From the NCBI GenBank assembly GCA_039805565.1, contig JBDLTZ010000101.1:1-47346 (forward strand): a stretch of 47,346 nt of DNA, in the 5' to 3' direction. The DNA comes from CALJIC01 sp039805565. GTDB lineage: Bacteria > Chloroflexota > Chloroflexia > Chloroflexales > Roseiflexaceae. The notes under the pieces are model-generated. The model did not search any database. It saw nothing but the letters and a program-made list of their open reading frames with translations, and was not told the DNA's origin. The translations under genes and the position numbers were made by a program. Shown here one piece after another: positions 31,463 through 39,639 of this stretch. Position 1 is the stretch's first letter; every line of letters begins with the position of its first letter.

Positions 31463-33883
31463 TCAAGGCAGTTCCTCACCGTAGCGCCAGCGGTAGTAGT
31501 GCCGCCCTACGTTGCCCATCTCTACACGCCAGCCTACGGGGTTATCTGGAATGTAGGTGAGCACACGGCGCTGGAAAACCTGAACCATGACATCGCGCTC
31601 TACTCCACCGACGCGGACACGTGTCCAGTAGGGTTCGCTCACCGGGTACCCCAGCGTGAACAGCCAGTCGATCAGCGTCCGGCTCTGGAAGCGGCCGCTA
31701 TCGTAGACTAACCCGGTGTTATTCAGGTACGACCAGAACACTTCCGGCACATTATGCCCAGACTCCGGGACATAGTAGGTGATCTTTGTCTCGGGGTAGC
31801 GTGGACCTGTGAAGACGCCGATATTCCCTGCCCTGTCAATTGTCTCGCGCGGAAGCTGGCCTAGTTTCCGCTCCGCAGACTGCACAGCGACGCTCGAGAA
31901 GCTTGCGTAGGTCGGTGCGTTCGTGTCGTTCGTATCGCCTGCAATGGGGATGTGCGCCGAGCCTCGCTGGAGGTACTCGCCGTCGCCCACCTGGGCGCGG
32001 CCGGTGATCAGCTCCATCACCAGCAGACCTGAGGTCACAAACCAGCGGCTACTGCGGTCGCCGCTCGGATTGTTGATCTCCATCCTGCCCTTGTCGAAGT
32101 ACTGCACTTGGCGCAGGCCGCCTCGAGCTTGAAGATACCCCTCTGCGCGCGCCATTAAACTGCGCGGCCCCCAGAGCCACGCACGCCGCGCGCGCCCCTC
32201 GGCAACTGCCCGGTCGTTACGCTGCCAGACCTGCTCGAACGCCGTGTCTGCGAAGCCCCTGAAGGGTCCATCGATCAGCTGGGACGGCTGTGTGTCGCCC
32301 TGAGCGAAGAACGCTTCCGGCGTCGCAGCAGTTGGTGTTACATCGAACGTCACAGCTGTGTTTGTCGGGGCAGGGGTGGTGCCGGGTGTCGCACCTTCGG
32401 CCCCACCTGTGCCACCGCCGCCTTCAGTCCCACCTGTGCCACCGCCGCCTTCAGCCCCACCTGTGCCGGGATCAGGGGCGATAGCAGGCTGTGGCGCCCG
32501 GCCGCACTCCTGATCAGGGAGACACTGCTGCAGGACGAGATCGTAGCGAATGAACTGGCTGCCGATATCGCCCGTGTTCTTGATCTGCAAGAAGTAGAAG
32601 CCATCAGACTGCGGCACGAATCGGAGCTGCGAGTCCAGTGAGCCCTCGATATCGTCGTTGAAGTCGATAATCGTCACGCCGTCCCGATCCGTTAGGAAGA
32701 TTGTCGTATCGGCGCCGGCCTGGGTCTGGTTGTTGAAGTCGGGATTGTTTTTATACGGGCGAGTATCTGTGTAGAGATAGTACGTCTTGCCCGTCTTGCC
32801 GAAGAACCTCACCCAGTCAGCGTCTCCTGTTGGGCAGAGCGCACGCCGAGGCTGGATTTCATTCGACATAATGAGCTTCGCTTGCTCCGGCAGCCCGTCC
32901 TCCTCAAACAGGTCGCGGCAGACCTCGGGGACTGTCGGCGGAGTTGGCCCGTAGCTCTCAGAGTTGATAATGAAGGTGTAGGAGCGGTTGCCGCCGCCCA
33001 CGTTCGCCACATCACGGACCCGCACATAGTAGACCCCATCGCGCGGGGCACGCCAAGACTGGATACGTGGGCGGATGTCGCGCGGGGGCGTGGGCGCAGG
33101 AGGGGGAGTGCGTGCAAAGAAGTCATCGTTTGATGTCAGACGCGCGCCGTTCTCATCGTACAGCTCGAGCGATAGGTCAAGCCCGAGATCCATCTGGAGG
33201 ATATCGAGCGTGTAGACCTTTCCCCCGATAGCCGCGAACTTGAACCAGTCCTCATCGCCCTGGTCGCAGATGCCGTGCTTGTTCTCGACATCGACGACGA
33301 TCAGCCGTGCGCCGCTGCGGCCCCCGCCGGGGTCATTCAAACCTTCGGGGCAGGCCGGGCCGGGCGAGGGGATCGGCGTCGCCGTCCGTGTGGGCAAGGG
33401 GGTCGGCGTGGGCGTCGAGCCGGCCACGGTGAAGCGGCCGAACGTCGAGATCGTAATAGCCGATGGGGTAGGAGTACCACTAGAACCGGATGTTGTTCGC
33501 GAGCCCTGAGCTGTGACACTGAGCGTATAAGTACCAGGAGCGAGGGTGTTGGGCGTGCTAATCGTGATGACAAATGGCTGCGATGAGTTGTTACTCACCA
33601 ATACTGTGCCAGGATTCGATACCAAAACACCAGTAGGCTGATTTGCCACTGTAATGACAAAACTGTATGCATCTGTCGACACATTGTTACGTATTGTGAA
33701 ATTCAGTGTGGCAGTGCCGCCTGGATCAACTGAGGGGATCGGAGTAGTCTGTGTGATCTCTGCTTGGGCCTGCGCGTGAGCGATCTCGGGACTTTGGCGC
33801 AGCCCATAGGCCAGAACAACGACAACTGCCAGCAGAGAAAGGAGAATATTTTCTAGCTGGGTGCGATGAGGTTTCGCAGGCAC
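31463..33883 (-). CDS. Large secreted protein with PPC-type domains and a Chloroflexota-type C-terminal domain
   Basis: An 806-residue secreted protein. A signal helix (about 12-28, ending AHAQA) precedes a CARDB-like beta domain (about 45-155), a Thr/Pro linker, two pre-peptidase C-terminal (PPC) domains with DEDWFKF (about 215) and GDADWVRFF (about 360), a Gly-rich linker coded by 27-bp repeats, and a Trp/Tyr-rich C-terminal domain (about 565-806) with VQYFDKGRMEI, LGYPVSEPYW and VEMGNVGRHYYRW. I associate the last with secreted Chloroflexota proteins; its function is unknown. GTG has GGAG 5 nt upstream and follows a good promoter. No catalytic site is seen; adhesin or wall protein is possible. 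Confidence 0.82.
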   Translation of the reverse strand: MPAKPHRTQLENILLSLLAVVVVLAYGLRQSPEIAHAQAQAEITQTTPIPSVDPGGTATLNFTIRNNVSTDAYSFVITVANQPTGVLVSNPGTVLVSNNSSQPFVITISTPNTLAPGTYTLSVTAQGSRTTSGSSGTPTPSAITISTFGRFTVAGSTPTPTPLPTRTATPIPSPGPACPEGLNDPGGGRSGARLIVVDVENKHGICDQGDEDWFKFAAIGGKVYTLDILQMDLGLDLSLELYDENGARLTSNDDFFARTPPPAPTPPRDIRPRIQSWRAPRDGVYYVRVRDVANVGGGNRSYTFIINSESYGPTPPTVPEVCRDLFEEDGLPEQAKLIMSNEIQPRRALCPTGDADWVRFFGKTGKTYYLYTDTRPYKNNPDFNNQTQAGADTTIFLTDRDGVTIIDFNDDIEGSLDSQLRFVPQSDGFYFLQIKNTGDIGSQFIRYDLVLQQCLPDQECGRAPQPAIAPDPGTGGAEGGGGTGGTEGGGGTGGAEGATPGTTPAPTNTAVTFDVTPTAATPEAFFAQGDTQPSQLIDGPFRGFADTAFEQVWQRNDRAVAEGRARRAWLWGPRSLMARAEGYLQARGGLRQVQYFDKGRMEINNPSGDRSSRWFVTSGLLVMELITGRAQVGDGEYLQRGSAHIPIAGDTNDTNAPTYASFSSVAVQSAERKLGQLPRETIDRAGNIGVFTGPRYPETKITYYVPESGHNVPEVFWSYLNNTGLVYDSGRFQSRTLIDWLFTLGYPVSEPYWTRVRVGGVERDVMVQVFQRRVLTYIPDNPVGWRVEMGNVGRHYYRWRYGEELP
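32402..32467. repeat. 27-bp in-frame tandem repeat
   Basis: Two complete units (32402-32428, 32429-32455) that differ only at the last base, plus 12 bp of a third. Each codes nine Gly-rich residues of the linker, with Gly, Thr, Ala and Glu. Confidence 0.85.
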
Positions 33884-33919
33884 GGCGGCTCCGGGTAGTG
33901 AGGACTCAGCAACAGCGCG

Positions 33920-33947
33920 ATTATAGCACGGTGAACAAGTGCGTCAA
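33920..33947 (-). promoter_or_regulatory. Promoter of the large secreted protein
   Basis: TTGACG (33942-33947), 16 bp, TATAAT (33920-33925) on the minus strand, with the GTG start about 37 nt downstream. Confidence 0.8.
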
Positions 33948-33971
33948 GCTATTCTTGGGGGAGGTCCCATC

Positions 33972-34026
33972 AAAAAAGATGTGGGGCAAGGATAGCGAAC
34001 TCACGCTCTGCTTTACCCTTGCCCCA
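33972..34026 (-). terminator. aroF terminator
   Basis: A 10-bp stem TGGGGCAAGG (33982-33991 with 34017-34026) and a 25-nt loop; on the minus strand it is followed by CATCTTTTTTG (T-run at 33972-33977). It lies about 90 bp after the aroF stop. Confidence 0.8.
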
Positions 34027-34118
34027 ACGTAGCTGTTGTCTTCGTACCTGTGTGCCGCTCTCTAGAGCGAGAAAGAGTATCTCCAGGGACGACCTTCGCC
34101 CTCTTTGAGAGGGGCTGT

Positions 34119-35291
34119 TCAGAGGCCGGCCGGATGCGCTATTTCGCGCGCCAAACCTCGACCTACAGCGCTGGCCACCGCGGCGAGCTGGGGCACAAGC
34201 AGAGCGAAGTTATCGCACGTCAGCGACTGACCACCGTCCGACGTGGCGCGGTCCGGGTCGGGATGTACCTCGACGACGATGCCGTCGGCGCCGGCGGCCA
34301 AGGCGGCTAGCGCGAGCGGCTGCACGAGGTACCACTTCCCGGTGCCGTGGGATGGGTCGGCAATCACGGGCAGGTGAGTGCGCCGCTTGGCGAGTGCCAC
34401 GGCATTCAGGTCCATTGTATTGCGCGTGGCTGTCTCGAAGGTGCGGATGCCGCGCTCACACAGGATTACGTTCGGGTTACCTTGGGCGATAATGTACTCG
34501 GCCGAGAGCAGCCACTCCTCGAAGGTCGCCGAGAGACCGCGCTTGAGCAGCACGGGCATCCCCGTGCGTCCGACCTCCTCGAGCAGCTGGTAGTTCTGCA
34601 TGTTGCGGGCGCCGATCTGCAGCACGTCGGCATAGCGCGCCACGAGCGGCACGTCGGTGGGGGTCATGACCTCTGTGACGATCGGCAGCCCCGTCTCCTC
34701 GCGCGCCAGCGCCAGCAACTCGAGGCCGCGCTCTCCGAGGCCGCGGAAGGTGTAAGGCGACGAGCGCGGCTTGAATGCGCCGCCGCGAAGCATAGTAGCC
34801 CCGGCCTTGCGGACAGCACGGGCCGTCTGCATGATCTGCTCCTCGCTCTCGACGGCGCACGGCCCAGCGATCACAACCGTGTCCTTACCGCCGACCTCGA
34901 TGCCGCGTACGTTCACCACTGTGTTCTGCGGGTGGAACTCACGCGCAGCAAGCTTGTAGGGCCGCGAGATGCGCACTGCCTCCATCACGCCGTTGAAGCG
35001 CTCGAGCTCCTCGCGCAGGGTGGGTGGGATGGCAGCCCCAATCACGCCCACGATATTGCGCTCCTCGCCGTAGGTTACGCGCCCCGTCAGGCCGTGCTCA
35101 CGCAGCCGCTCCATCACCGCTGCCAGATCCTCTTCGGTCGCACTGCTCCGCATCACGACAATCATTACTGGGTTCTCCTTAACAAGTGGCAACATGCTCT
35201 CAATGTAGCTGCTGCTCGGGCCGACGCAGTATTCAGGGCTGACGTGGCGATCGGCCGGTCGGGCCGTTACTTGGACCTCTGCAGGGGTCAT
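34119..35291 (-). CDS. aroF: DAHP synthase (type I-beta, AroF/KDO8PS-like)
   Basis: Condenses PEP and erythrose-4-phosphate, the first step to aromatic amino acids. After an N-terminal ferredoxin-like regulatory domain comes the barrel: VVIAGPCAVESEEQ, LRGGAFKPRSSPYTFRGLG, IGARNMQNY, LLKRGLSATFEEW, CERGIRTFE, VIADPSHGTG and VEVHPDP. Two starts look usable: the listed ATG has AGGAG 7 nt upstream and adds 42 residues without family likeness; the second, at 35165 (MIVVMRSSATEEDL), has AAGGAG 9 nt upstream and matches the family start. Cotranscribed with aroH, 86 bp downstream of it, and probably under the aromatic leader. Confidence 0.94.
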   Translation of the reverse strand: MTPAEVQVTARPADRHVSPEYCVGPSSSYIESMLPLVKENPVMIVVMRSSATEEDLAAVMERLREHGLTGRVTYGEERNIVGVIGAAIPPTLREELERFNGVMEAVRISRPYKLAAREFHPQNTVVNVRGIEVGGKDTVVIAGPCAVESEEQIMQTARAVRKAGATMLRGGAFKPRSSPYTFRGLGERGLELLALAREETGLPIVTEVMTPTDVPLVARYADVLQIGARNMQNYQLLEEVGRTGMPVLLKRGLSATFEEWLLSAEYIIAQGNPNVILCERGIRTFETATRNTMDLNAVALAKRRTHLPVIADPSHGTGKWYLVQPLALAALAAGADGIVVEVHPDPDRATSDGGQSLTCDNFALLVPQLAAVASAVGRGLAREIAHPAGL

Positions 35292-35377
35292 CGTCGTTCT
35301 CCTCTGCTATCGGTGCCGGCGCGTCGTTGGCCGAGCGTCTTCTAAAGAAGAGAGGAGGCGTCGCGCCCCCTCAAGAC

Positions 35378-35785
35378 CTACAGCTCATGTGCAGCGCGCG
35401 CCGACACGCTCGCAGTGGCGGTAGCTCGCTCAGGTCGAAGCGTTCGTGCGCCGCGGATGTACACGTGGACGATCTCGTCCGCCCGACGCGTGGTGTTCCA
35501 GTGAACGAGCACGCGGATGCAGTGTGACAGGCTACCGGGCACGGCCATCTCGTGCGTGCAGAACAGCGCGGTGTCGATCCACCCGAGCTCACGCGCGGCC
35601 ACGGCGGGGAACTCGGCGTTCAAGTCGGATGTTGTGCTGAAGATGGCGCTCGCGATGTCCTCGGGCCGCAGGTCGTTGGCAGCGATCAGGCGCTCGAGCA
35701 TGTCTCGAGTGGCCTCGAGGATCGCCTCGCGCGTGTTTGCGTCCGCCGTGGTGGCGCCGCGAATGCCGCGGCAGTAGATGGTCAT
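35378..35785 (-). CDS. aroH: Chorismate mutase, AroH class
   Basis: Converts chorismate to prephenate for Phe and Tyr. The 135 residues carry the AroH-class motif: CRGIRGATTADANTREAI (active-site Arg in RGIRGAT), a helix with LIAANDLRPEDIASAIFS, TSDLNAEFPAVAARELGW and the end CIRVLVHWNT then HVYIRGARTLRPE. AGGAGAAGG lies just before ATG. First full gene after the aromatic leader peptide and terminator. Confidence 0.95.
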   Translation of the reverse strand: MTIYCRGIRGATTADANTREAILEATRDMLERLIAANDLRPEDIASAIFSTTSDLNAEFPAVAARELGWIDTALFCTHEMAVPGSLSHCIRVLVHWNTTRRADEIVHVYIRGARTLRPERATATASVSARAAHEL

Positions 35786-35815
35786 TGTGTCCTTCTCCTG
35801 TCGGAACAATCAGAA

Positions 35816-35844
35816 AGGGCGTGGAGCCCATTGCTCCACGCCCT
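35816..35844 (-). terminator. Terminator-like hairpin of the aro attenuator
   Basis: A perfect 12-bp stem (35816-35827 with 35833-35844) and 5-nt loop, followed on the minus strand by TTCTGATTGTT, an imperfect U-rich tail. It starts 28 nt after the leader-peptide stop and ends about 30 nt before the aroH ATG. There is no upstream gene for it to terminate other than the leader. Confidence 0.75.
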
Positions 35845-35872
35845 CTTGACACGTTTGGGTCACCTGATCAGA

Positions 35873-35974
35873 TCAACGCGAAGCAACCAGTCTCCTTGTA
35901 GGGCCGGTAAAATACCAATAAAAGGAGAAGCTGTTGCTAGGCATCCGCACGATAGCGACCTCGTGAGACTTCAT
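35873..35974 (-). CDS. Aromatic leader peptide (33 aa), candidate attenuator ORF
   Basis: The 33-codon ORF carries the run FSFYWYF at residues 16-22: three Phe, two Tyr and one Trp among seven codons, all three aromatic amino acids. It starts about 5 nt after the predicted transcription start, so initiation would be nearly leaderless; an alternative GTG at codon 9 has GAGG 8 nt upstream. The stop is followed by a TGATC/GATCA hairpin and the terminator, and then by aroH-aroF. Trp and Phe-rich leader peptides are established for trp and phe operons in proteobacteria; a mixed Phe/Tyr/Trp run for DAHP synthase fits the common pathway. No stalling has been shown; this is inference from layout. Confidence 0.8.
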   Translation of the reverse strand: MKSHEVAIVRMPSNSFSFYWYFTGPTRRLVASR

Positions 35975-35985
35975 ATAGTAGGGAG

Positions 35986-36014
35986 ACTATAGCATAGCCG
36001 CCGCAGTTCGTCAA
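35986..36014 (-). promoter_or_regulatory. Promoter of the aro leader and operon
   Basis: TTGACG (36009-36014), 17 bp, extended -10 TGCTATAGT (TATAGT 35986-35991) on the minus strand. The -35 abuts the stop codon of the ANTAR regulator. Confidence 0.8.
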
Positions 36015-36599
36015 TCAGGAACCGAGCAGCTCTTCCGCCTCGATGATCGCCTGCGCGATATCCTTCATTTTGGCCCGCTTATCGCGGGCGCGCTGCCGAA
36101 GCCGTTCGTAGGCATCGCGCTCACTGAGGCCGAGCCTCTGCATGAGAATACCTTTTGCGCGCTCGATCAGCTTGCGTGCCTCCAGCGACTCCTCGAGCTC
36201 GAGCACCTGCGTCCGGAGGCTCTGGAGCTCACGGAAACGCGCCAGCGCAATGTTGATCGCAGGCGACAGTTCGGCCTCATTCACCGGCTTTACAAGGTAC
36301 CCCAGCGCCCCAGCCGACTCCGCCTTGCGAATGGTGTCCCGGTCTGTGTAAGCTGTCAGCATGAGGATCGGCGTCGGGCGATGGTTGTTGATTCGACTGG
36401 CGGCCTCGGTGCCCTCCATCTCGGGCATCCGAATGTCCATGATGATGAGGTCCGGGCTCAGGCGAGCTGAGAGGTCGATTGCCTCGGTGCCGGTGCGGGC
36501 GATGCCGATGACGTCGTACCCAAGGCCCTTTAGCTGTTCCTCGAGCGTAAGTGCTACGAGATCGTTATCCTCGGCGACGAGAATCCGGGTGGCAGCCAT
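36015..36599 (-). CDS. ANTAR-domain response regulator
   Basis: A 194-residue RNA-binding antiterminator type regulator. Receiver 4-120 with D11, D13 and phospho-acceptor D55 in IIMDIRMPEMEG; switch Lys in YLVKPVNEAEL. After a coiled helix comes the ANTAR domain (about 135-190) with RAKGILMQRLGLSERDAYERLRQRARD. Such proteins bind paired hairpins in leaders and prevent termination. AGAAGG is 7 nt before ATG. It lies immediately upstream of the aro leader on the same strand; no paired-hexaloop target is obvious there. Confidence 0.92.
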   Translation of the reverse strand: MAATRILVAEDNDLVALTLEEQLKGLGYDVIGIARTGTEAIDLSARLSPDLIIMDIRMPEMEGTEAASRINNHRPTPILMLTAYTDRDTIRKAESAGALGYLVKPVNEAELSPAINIALARFRELQSLRTQVLELEESLEARKLIERAKGILMQRLGLSERDAYERLRQRARDKRAKMKDIAQAIIEAEELLGS

Positions 36600-36746
36600 G
36601 GCATACCTTCTTGACTGAGCATCTTGGCCCAGGGCGTGAGCAGGTAGCCCACTCTGGCGCACAAACTATCTGAGATCATACCACAAATCGGGCTTGATGT
36701 GGAGCTTCAGAAGGTATCGCCCACGGCGAGGCATATTACTAGCTTA

Positions 36747-37775
36747 TCACAATGCGGCCTGCACAAGCGCGGCTGTCACCTTGTGGTGCTCGGGTGAACC
36801 GCGGCGCGGGAAGACACGGTTACTCAGGACGACGATGATGGTACGCCGTGAGGGCACGACCACTATGGCGGGCCCTGTGAACCCCGTGTGGCCGTACGTC
36901 CCTTGCGGGGCGGCTCCCATGAAGTTCGGCCGGTCGATCATCCAGCCAAGCCCGCATGCCAGCGGCAGCCCAGGGGTGTGATTAGCCGTCGCAAGCGCGA
37001 CTGTCTCTGGGCGCAGGATCTCGGCGGTGAGCCAGGCAAGGCAAAATCGGTGGAGATCGGCGGCGGTGCTGAAGAGTCCGGCGTGCCCCGCCACACCGCC
37101 AAGCGCGTGTGCGCTTTCGTCGTGGACAGTCCCGTGTACGAGCCCGCCGCGCCAGCCATCATCTAGCTCGGTGGGTGCGATGCGCTCGAGCAGTGTGGAG
37201 GGTGGGCGGTAGCAGGTGTCGCTAAGATCAAGCGCATCGAGCACCAGTTTTTGAATCGCGGCATCGAGGGGCGCGCCATACAGATGCGAGATGATCTCGC
37301 CAAGCAGGAGCGAATTGATGTTTGTATAGGCCACCGTTGTGCCGGGAGCGAGCTTTGGCTCGAGCTCATAGACCGCTTGGAGGATGGCGTGAGCGCCGCC
37401 GCGCGCAAGCGCCGAGAGGCGCAGGTCTAGACCCGAAGTGTGCGTCAGCAGGTGGCGGACGCGCACCCCGGTGGGGCGTAGGTGGGGCAGGTAGTAGGAG
37501 GCGGGGGTGTCGAGGTCAAGTGTGCCAGCCTCGAACAGACGCAGAGCTGCGGTTGCGGTGAAGACCTTCGTCAGCGAGGCGACGTCGTAGATTGTGTCCC
37601 GTGTGATGCGGCGCGCCTCCGCATCGTAGGCCATAGCGCCGTACGCTGCACGGTGAATCACTTCTGTCCCTGCTGCAACAAGCACGACAGCGCCGGGGAA
37701 CACCCGGCGCTCGATCGCACCTGTGACAACTGAGTCGATCGCCTGGATTTGAGGGCTCACTGGTTGGGGGCGCAT
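36747..37775 (-). CDS. Beta-lactamase-family serine hydrolase
   Basis: A 342-residue soluble penicillin-binding-protein-like enzyme (class C/esterase group). SxxK is SLTK (S67, K70), the YxN motif is YTNINS, and the third motif HTG lies in GTYGHTGFTGPA. No signal peptide is visible, so it may be cytosolic. The start is not certain: the ATG chosen lies inside the end of the preceding gene, and a GTG seven codons earlier or one overlapping that gene's stop are alternatives. It is translationally coupled with the beta-helix protein. Confidence 0.82.
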   Translation of the reverse strand: MRPQPVSPQIQAIDSVVTGAIERRVFPGAVVLVAAGTEVIHRAAYGAMAYDAEARRITRDTIYDVASLTKVFTATAALRLFEAGTLDLDTPASYYLPHLRPTGVRVRHLLTHTSGLDLRLSALARGGAHAILQAVYELEPKLAPGTTVAYTNINSLLLGEIISHLYGAPLDAAIQKLVLDALDLSDTCYRPPSTLLERIAPTELDDGWRGGLVHGTVHDESAHALGGVAGHAGLFSTAADLHRFCLAWLTAEILRPETVALATANHTPGLPLACGLGWMIDRPNFMGAAPQGTYGHTGFTGPAIVVVPSRRTIIVVLSNRVFPRRGSPEHHKVTAALVQAAL

Positions 37776-39388
37776 GCCGGCCGCGTGGTCAGCCACGGCA
37801 AAAACTCGATGAACTCCCCCACCGCCTCACCGCGACCATCTGCGTGTCGATCGGGTTCGTAGGGGCCGGTCTCGCTTTCCCACCAGTTCCCCGTCATGTC
37901 AAGCGCAACCTCGCTCGTCGCGCCGCGCCCGATGCCAAATTCGAGATAGATTGGCAGGATCGGCGGCGTATGCTTTTCGAATGCGTTATCGCGCACGCGG
38001 AGCAGCGGGAGCCCGGGCACCTGCGGGATGGTCCCGCGGATACTCAGCCCGTTCGCGCCTCCGACCAAGGCATTGCAGACAATTGGGCCCTGGAGCTGCC
38101 CGTTCGTGGTGATTTGCAGGCCGGGTCCGTCCTGGCCGACCAGCAGATTGCGCTGGATATCGACCGTGATCAGATCGAACGGACTCTGGCTCGTGATCTG
38201 AAACGGTGGTGCGCCTTGTACCATGCGGTTCCCGCCGATGCGATTGCCCACAACCGTAGCGGAGCCACCCGCAGTGAACGTCACGTCGAGTGCCGCGCCG
38301 TAGGGCATATCGTTGCCGGCGATCTCCGTATCCCGGATCTCGATGATGCCGCTCACTGCCCGTACGTGACCACCGTTATCCCTGACGCGAGAGCCACGCA
38401 GCGCTAGCGTTCCGCCCTCGGTGGCCAGGACGGTACCACCTGCACCGCCGCCCGTAATCTCGGCGTTCTCAAGCACAACATTACTGCCGGCACGTCCGAC
38501 GATCCCTTCCCACCGAGGGCGATCCGCACCCACGAAGCGCACAGACCTTCCTGGCTGGCCGAGGGCCAGGAGCTGACCATCGACGAGGATCGAGACCCCG
38601 GGACCTATACGCACCTCAACGCCCGGCTCGATAATCAGCGCTGATCCTGGAAGCACCTGGATATCGCGGCCGAGTACGATCGGGCTTCGCGCCACGGTCC
38701 AGTAGGTTGTGCCGCGCACTACATCGACTGGCACCGCTGTAGGGGACGGTGGACGAGGCGTAGGCGTAGGGTCGCTGGAAGCAGACTGGAGCGGTGGCGT
38801 GGCCGGTGTCTGAGAGACCTGCGGGGCGCTCGGTGGGGCCGCAGTTGGCTGGGTTTCAGCGGCGGGAGTGAGCTGCAGGGCCTCTGCTGGACTAGCCGTA
38901 AGGGCCTCTTGAGTAGGGGGCGGCGTTTGAAGTACCGCTGTCTCGGCCCCGGTCGCCACAGTAGCGCCCGCCGGTGCCGGGTAGTCTGTGGGCTGAACAG
39001 CAAGTCCACCGGCAGGTTGGCCATCGGTGCCTGGGGCGGCAGTGGGCCGAAGCGCGTCGGTTGTTGGCAGGACACCCGAGCCTCCGCTGTCTGGTGCCGG
39101 GTATGCCGTGGGTGCTTGTTCGCCCCCCCCGATAGACTGAGTGATCGGAAGTGAGGGAGACGGCACGACTATTGCCGTAGCCTGGCCGGGTGCTGTGGCG
39201 TTCAACTGAGAGGAAGAAGCGGTCGGGCTGCCTGCTTGCTGTCCCCCTCCGGGTGGGAACAGCACAGCCAGAAGGATGGCGATGCCAAGGAACAGCATCG
39301 CGGCCAGTAGAATGAGCGTATCCCGTGTCAACCTCAGCGTCAATGTTCGCGGTGACCCATTATCTGGCGACTGGTCATTCGAGTCCAA
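37757..39388 (-). CDS. Membrane-anchored right-handed beta-helix protein
   Basis: A 543-residue surface protein. One helix (about 22-45) anchors it, followed by about 180 residues rich in Thr, Pro, Ala and Ser with several AYPAP/DYPAP repeats, and then a parallel beta-helix from about 230 (GTTYWTVARSPIVLGRDIQVLPGSAL) with NVVLENAEITG, TLALRGSRVRDNGG and IIEIRDTEIAGN rungs. The end contains TGNWWESETGPYEPD. Such folds bind or cut polysaccharide, but no catalytic residues can be named. TTG start with GGAGG 5 nt upstream. Divergent from the sortase gene, but it lacks an LPxTG motif. Confidence 0.75.
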   Translation of the reverse strand: MDSNDQSPDNGSPRTLTLRLTRDTLILLAAMLFLGIAILLAVLFPPGGGQQAGSPTASSSQLNATAPGQATAIVVPSPSLPITQSIGGGEQAPTAYPAPDSGGSGVLPTTDALRPTAAPGTDGQPAGGLAVQPTDYPAPAGATVATGAETAVLQTPPPTQEALTASPAEALQLTPAAETQPTAAPPSAPQVSQTPATPPLQSASSDPTPTPRPPSPTAVPVDVVRGTTYWTVARSPIVLGRDIQVLPGSALIIEPGVEVRIGPGVSILVDGQLLALGQPGRSVRFVGADRPRWEGIVGRAGSNVVLENAEITGGGAGGTVLATEGGTLALRGSRVRDNGGHVRAVSGIIEIRDTEIAGNDMPYGAALDVTFTAGGSATVVGNRIGGNRMVQGAPPFQITSQSPFDLITVDIQRNLLVGQDGPGLQITTNGQLQGPIVCNALVGGANGLSIRGTIPQVPGLPLLRVRDNAFEKHTPPILPIYLEFGIGRGATSEVALDMTGNWWESETGPYEPDRHADGRGEAVGEFIEFLPWLTTRPACAPNQ

Positions 39389-39574
39389 AAGCTCCTCCGG
39401 AGGGCATCCCCAGATTGATAGATTGATTGATAGGTAGAAGGAATCGGTAGAAGGCAGCCTTTCGGCATCTTACCACACCGCCCGGTGAGCTGCAATTACA
39501 TTGTGACAGCGATTGTGCATCGCTGTGCGCAACAAGATTGCGGGATAGAGGGATCGTTTTTCGAGGCGGTACGT

Positions 39575-39580
39575 TATAAT
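39575..39580 (+). promoter_or_regulatory. -10 element of the sortase gene
   Basis: A perfect TATAAT lies 60 bp before the sortase start. No clear -35 at 16-18 bp. Confidence 0.5.
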
Positions 39581-39639
39581 GTGTAATGTAAGGTGAACAG
39601 CGCGGCAGCTCCCGCAGACAGCCGCAGGGGCAGGAAGTT

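Noticed and set aside
39414..39435. GATTGATA tandem as a CRISPR or origin repeat
   Set aside because: Only about three degenerate 4-8-bp units with no spacers, no DnaA-box pattern and no cas or replication gene nearby.
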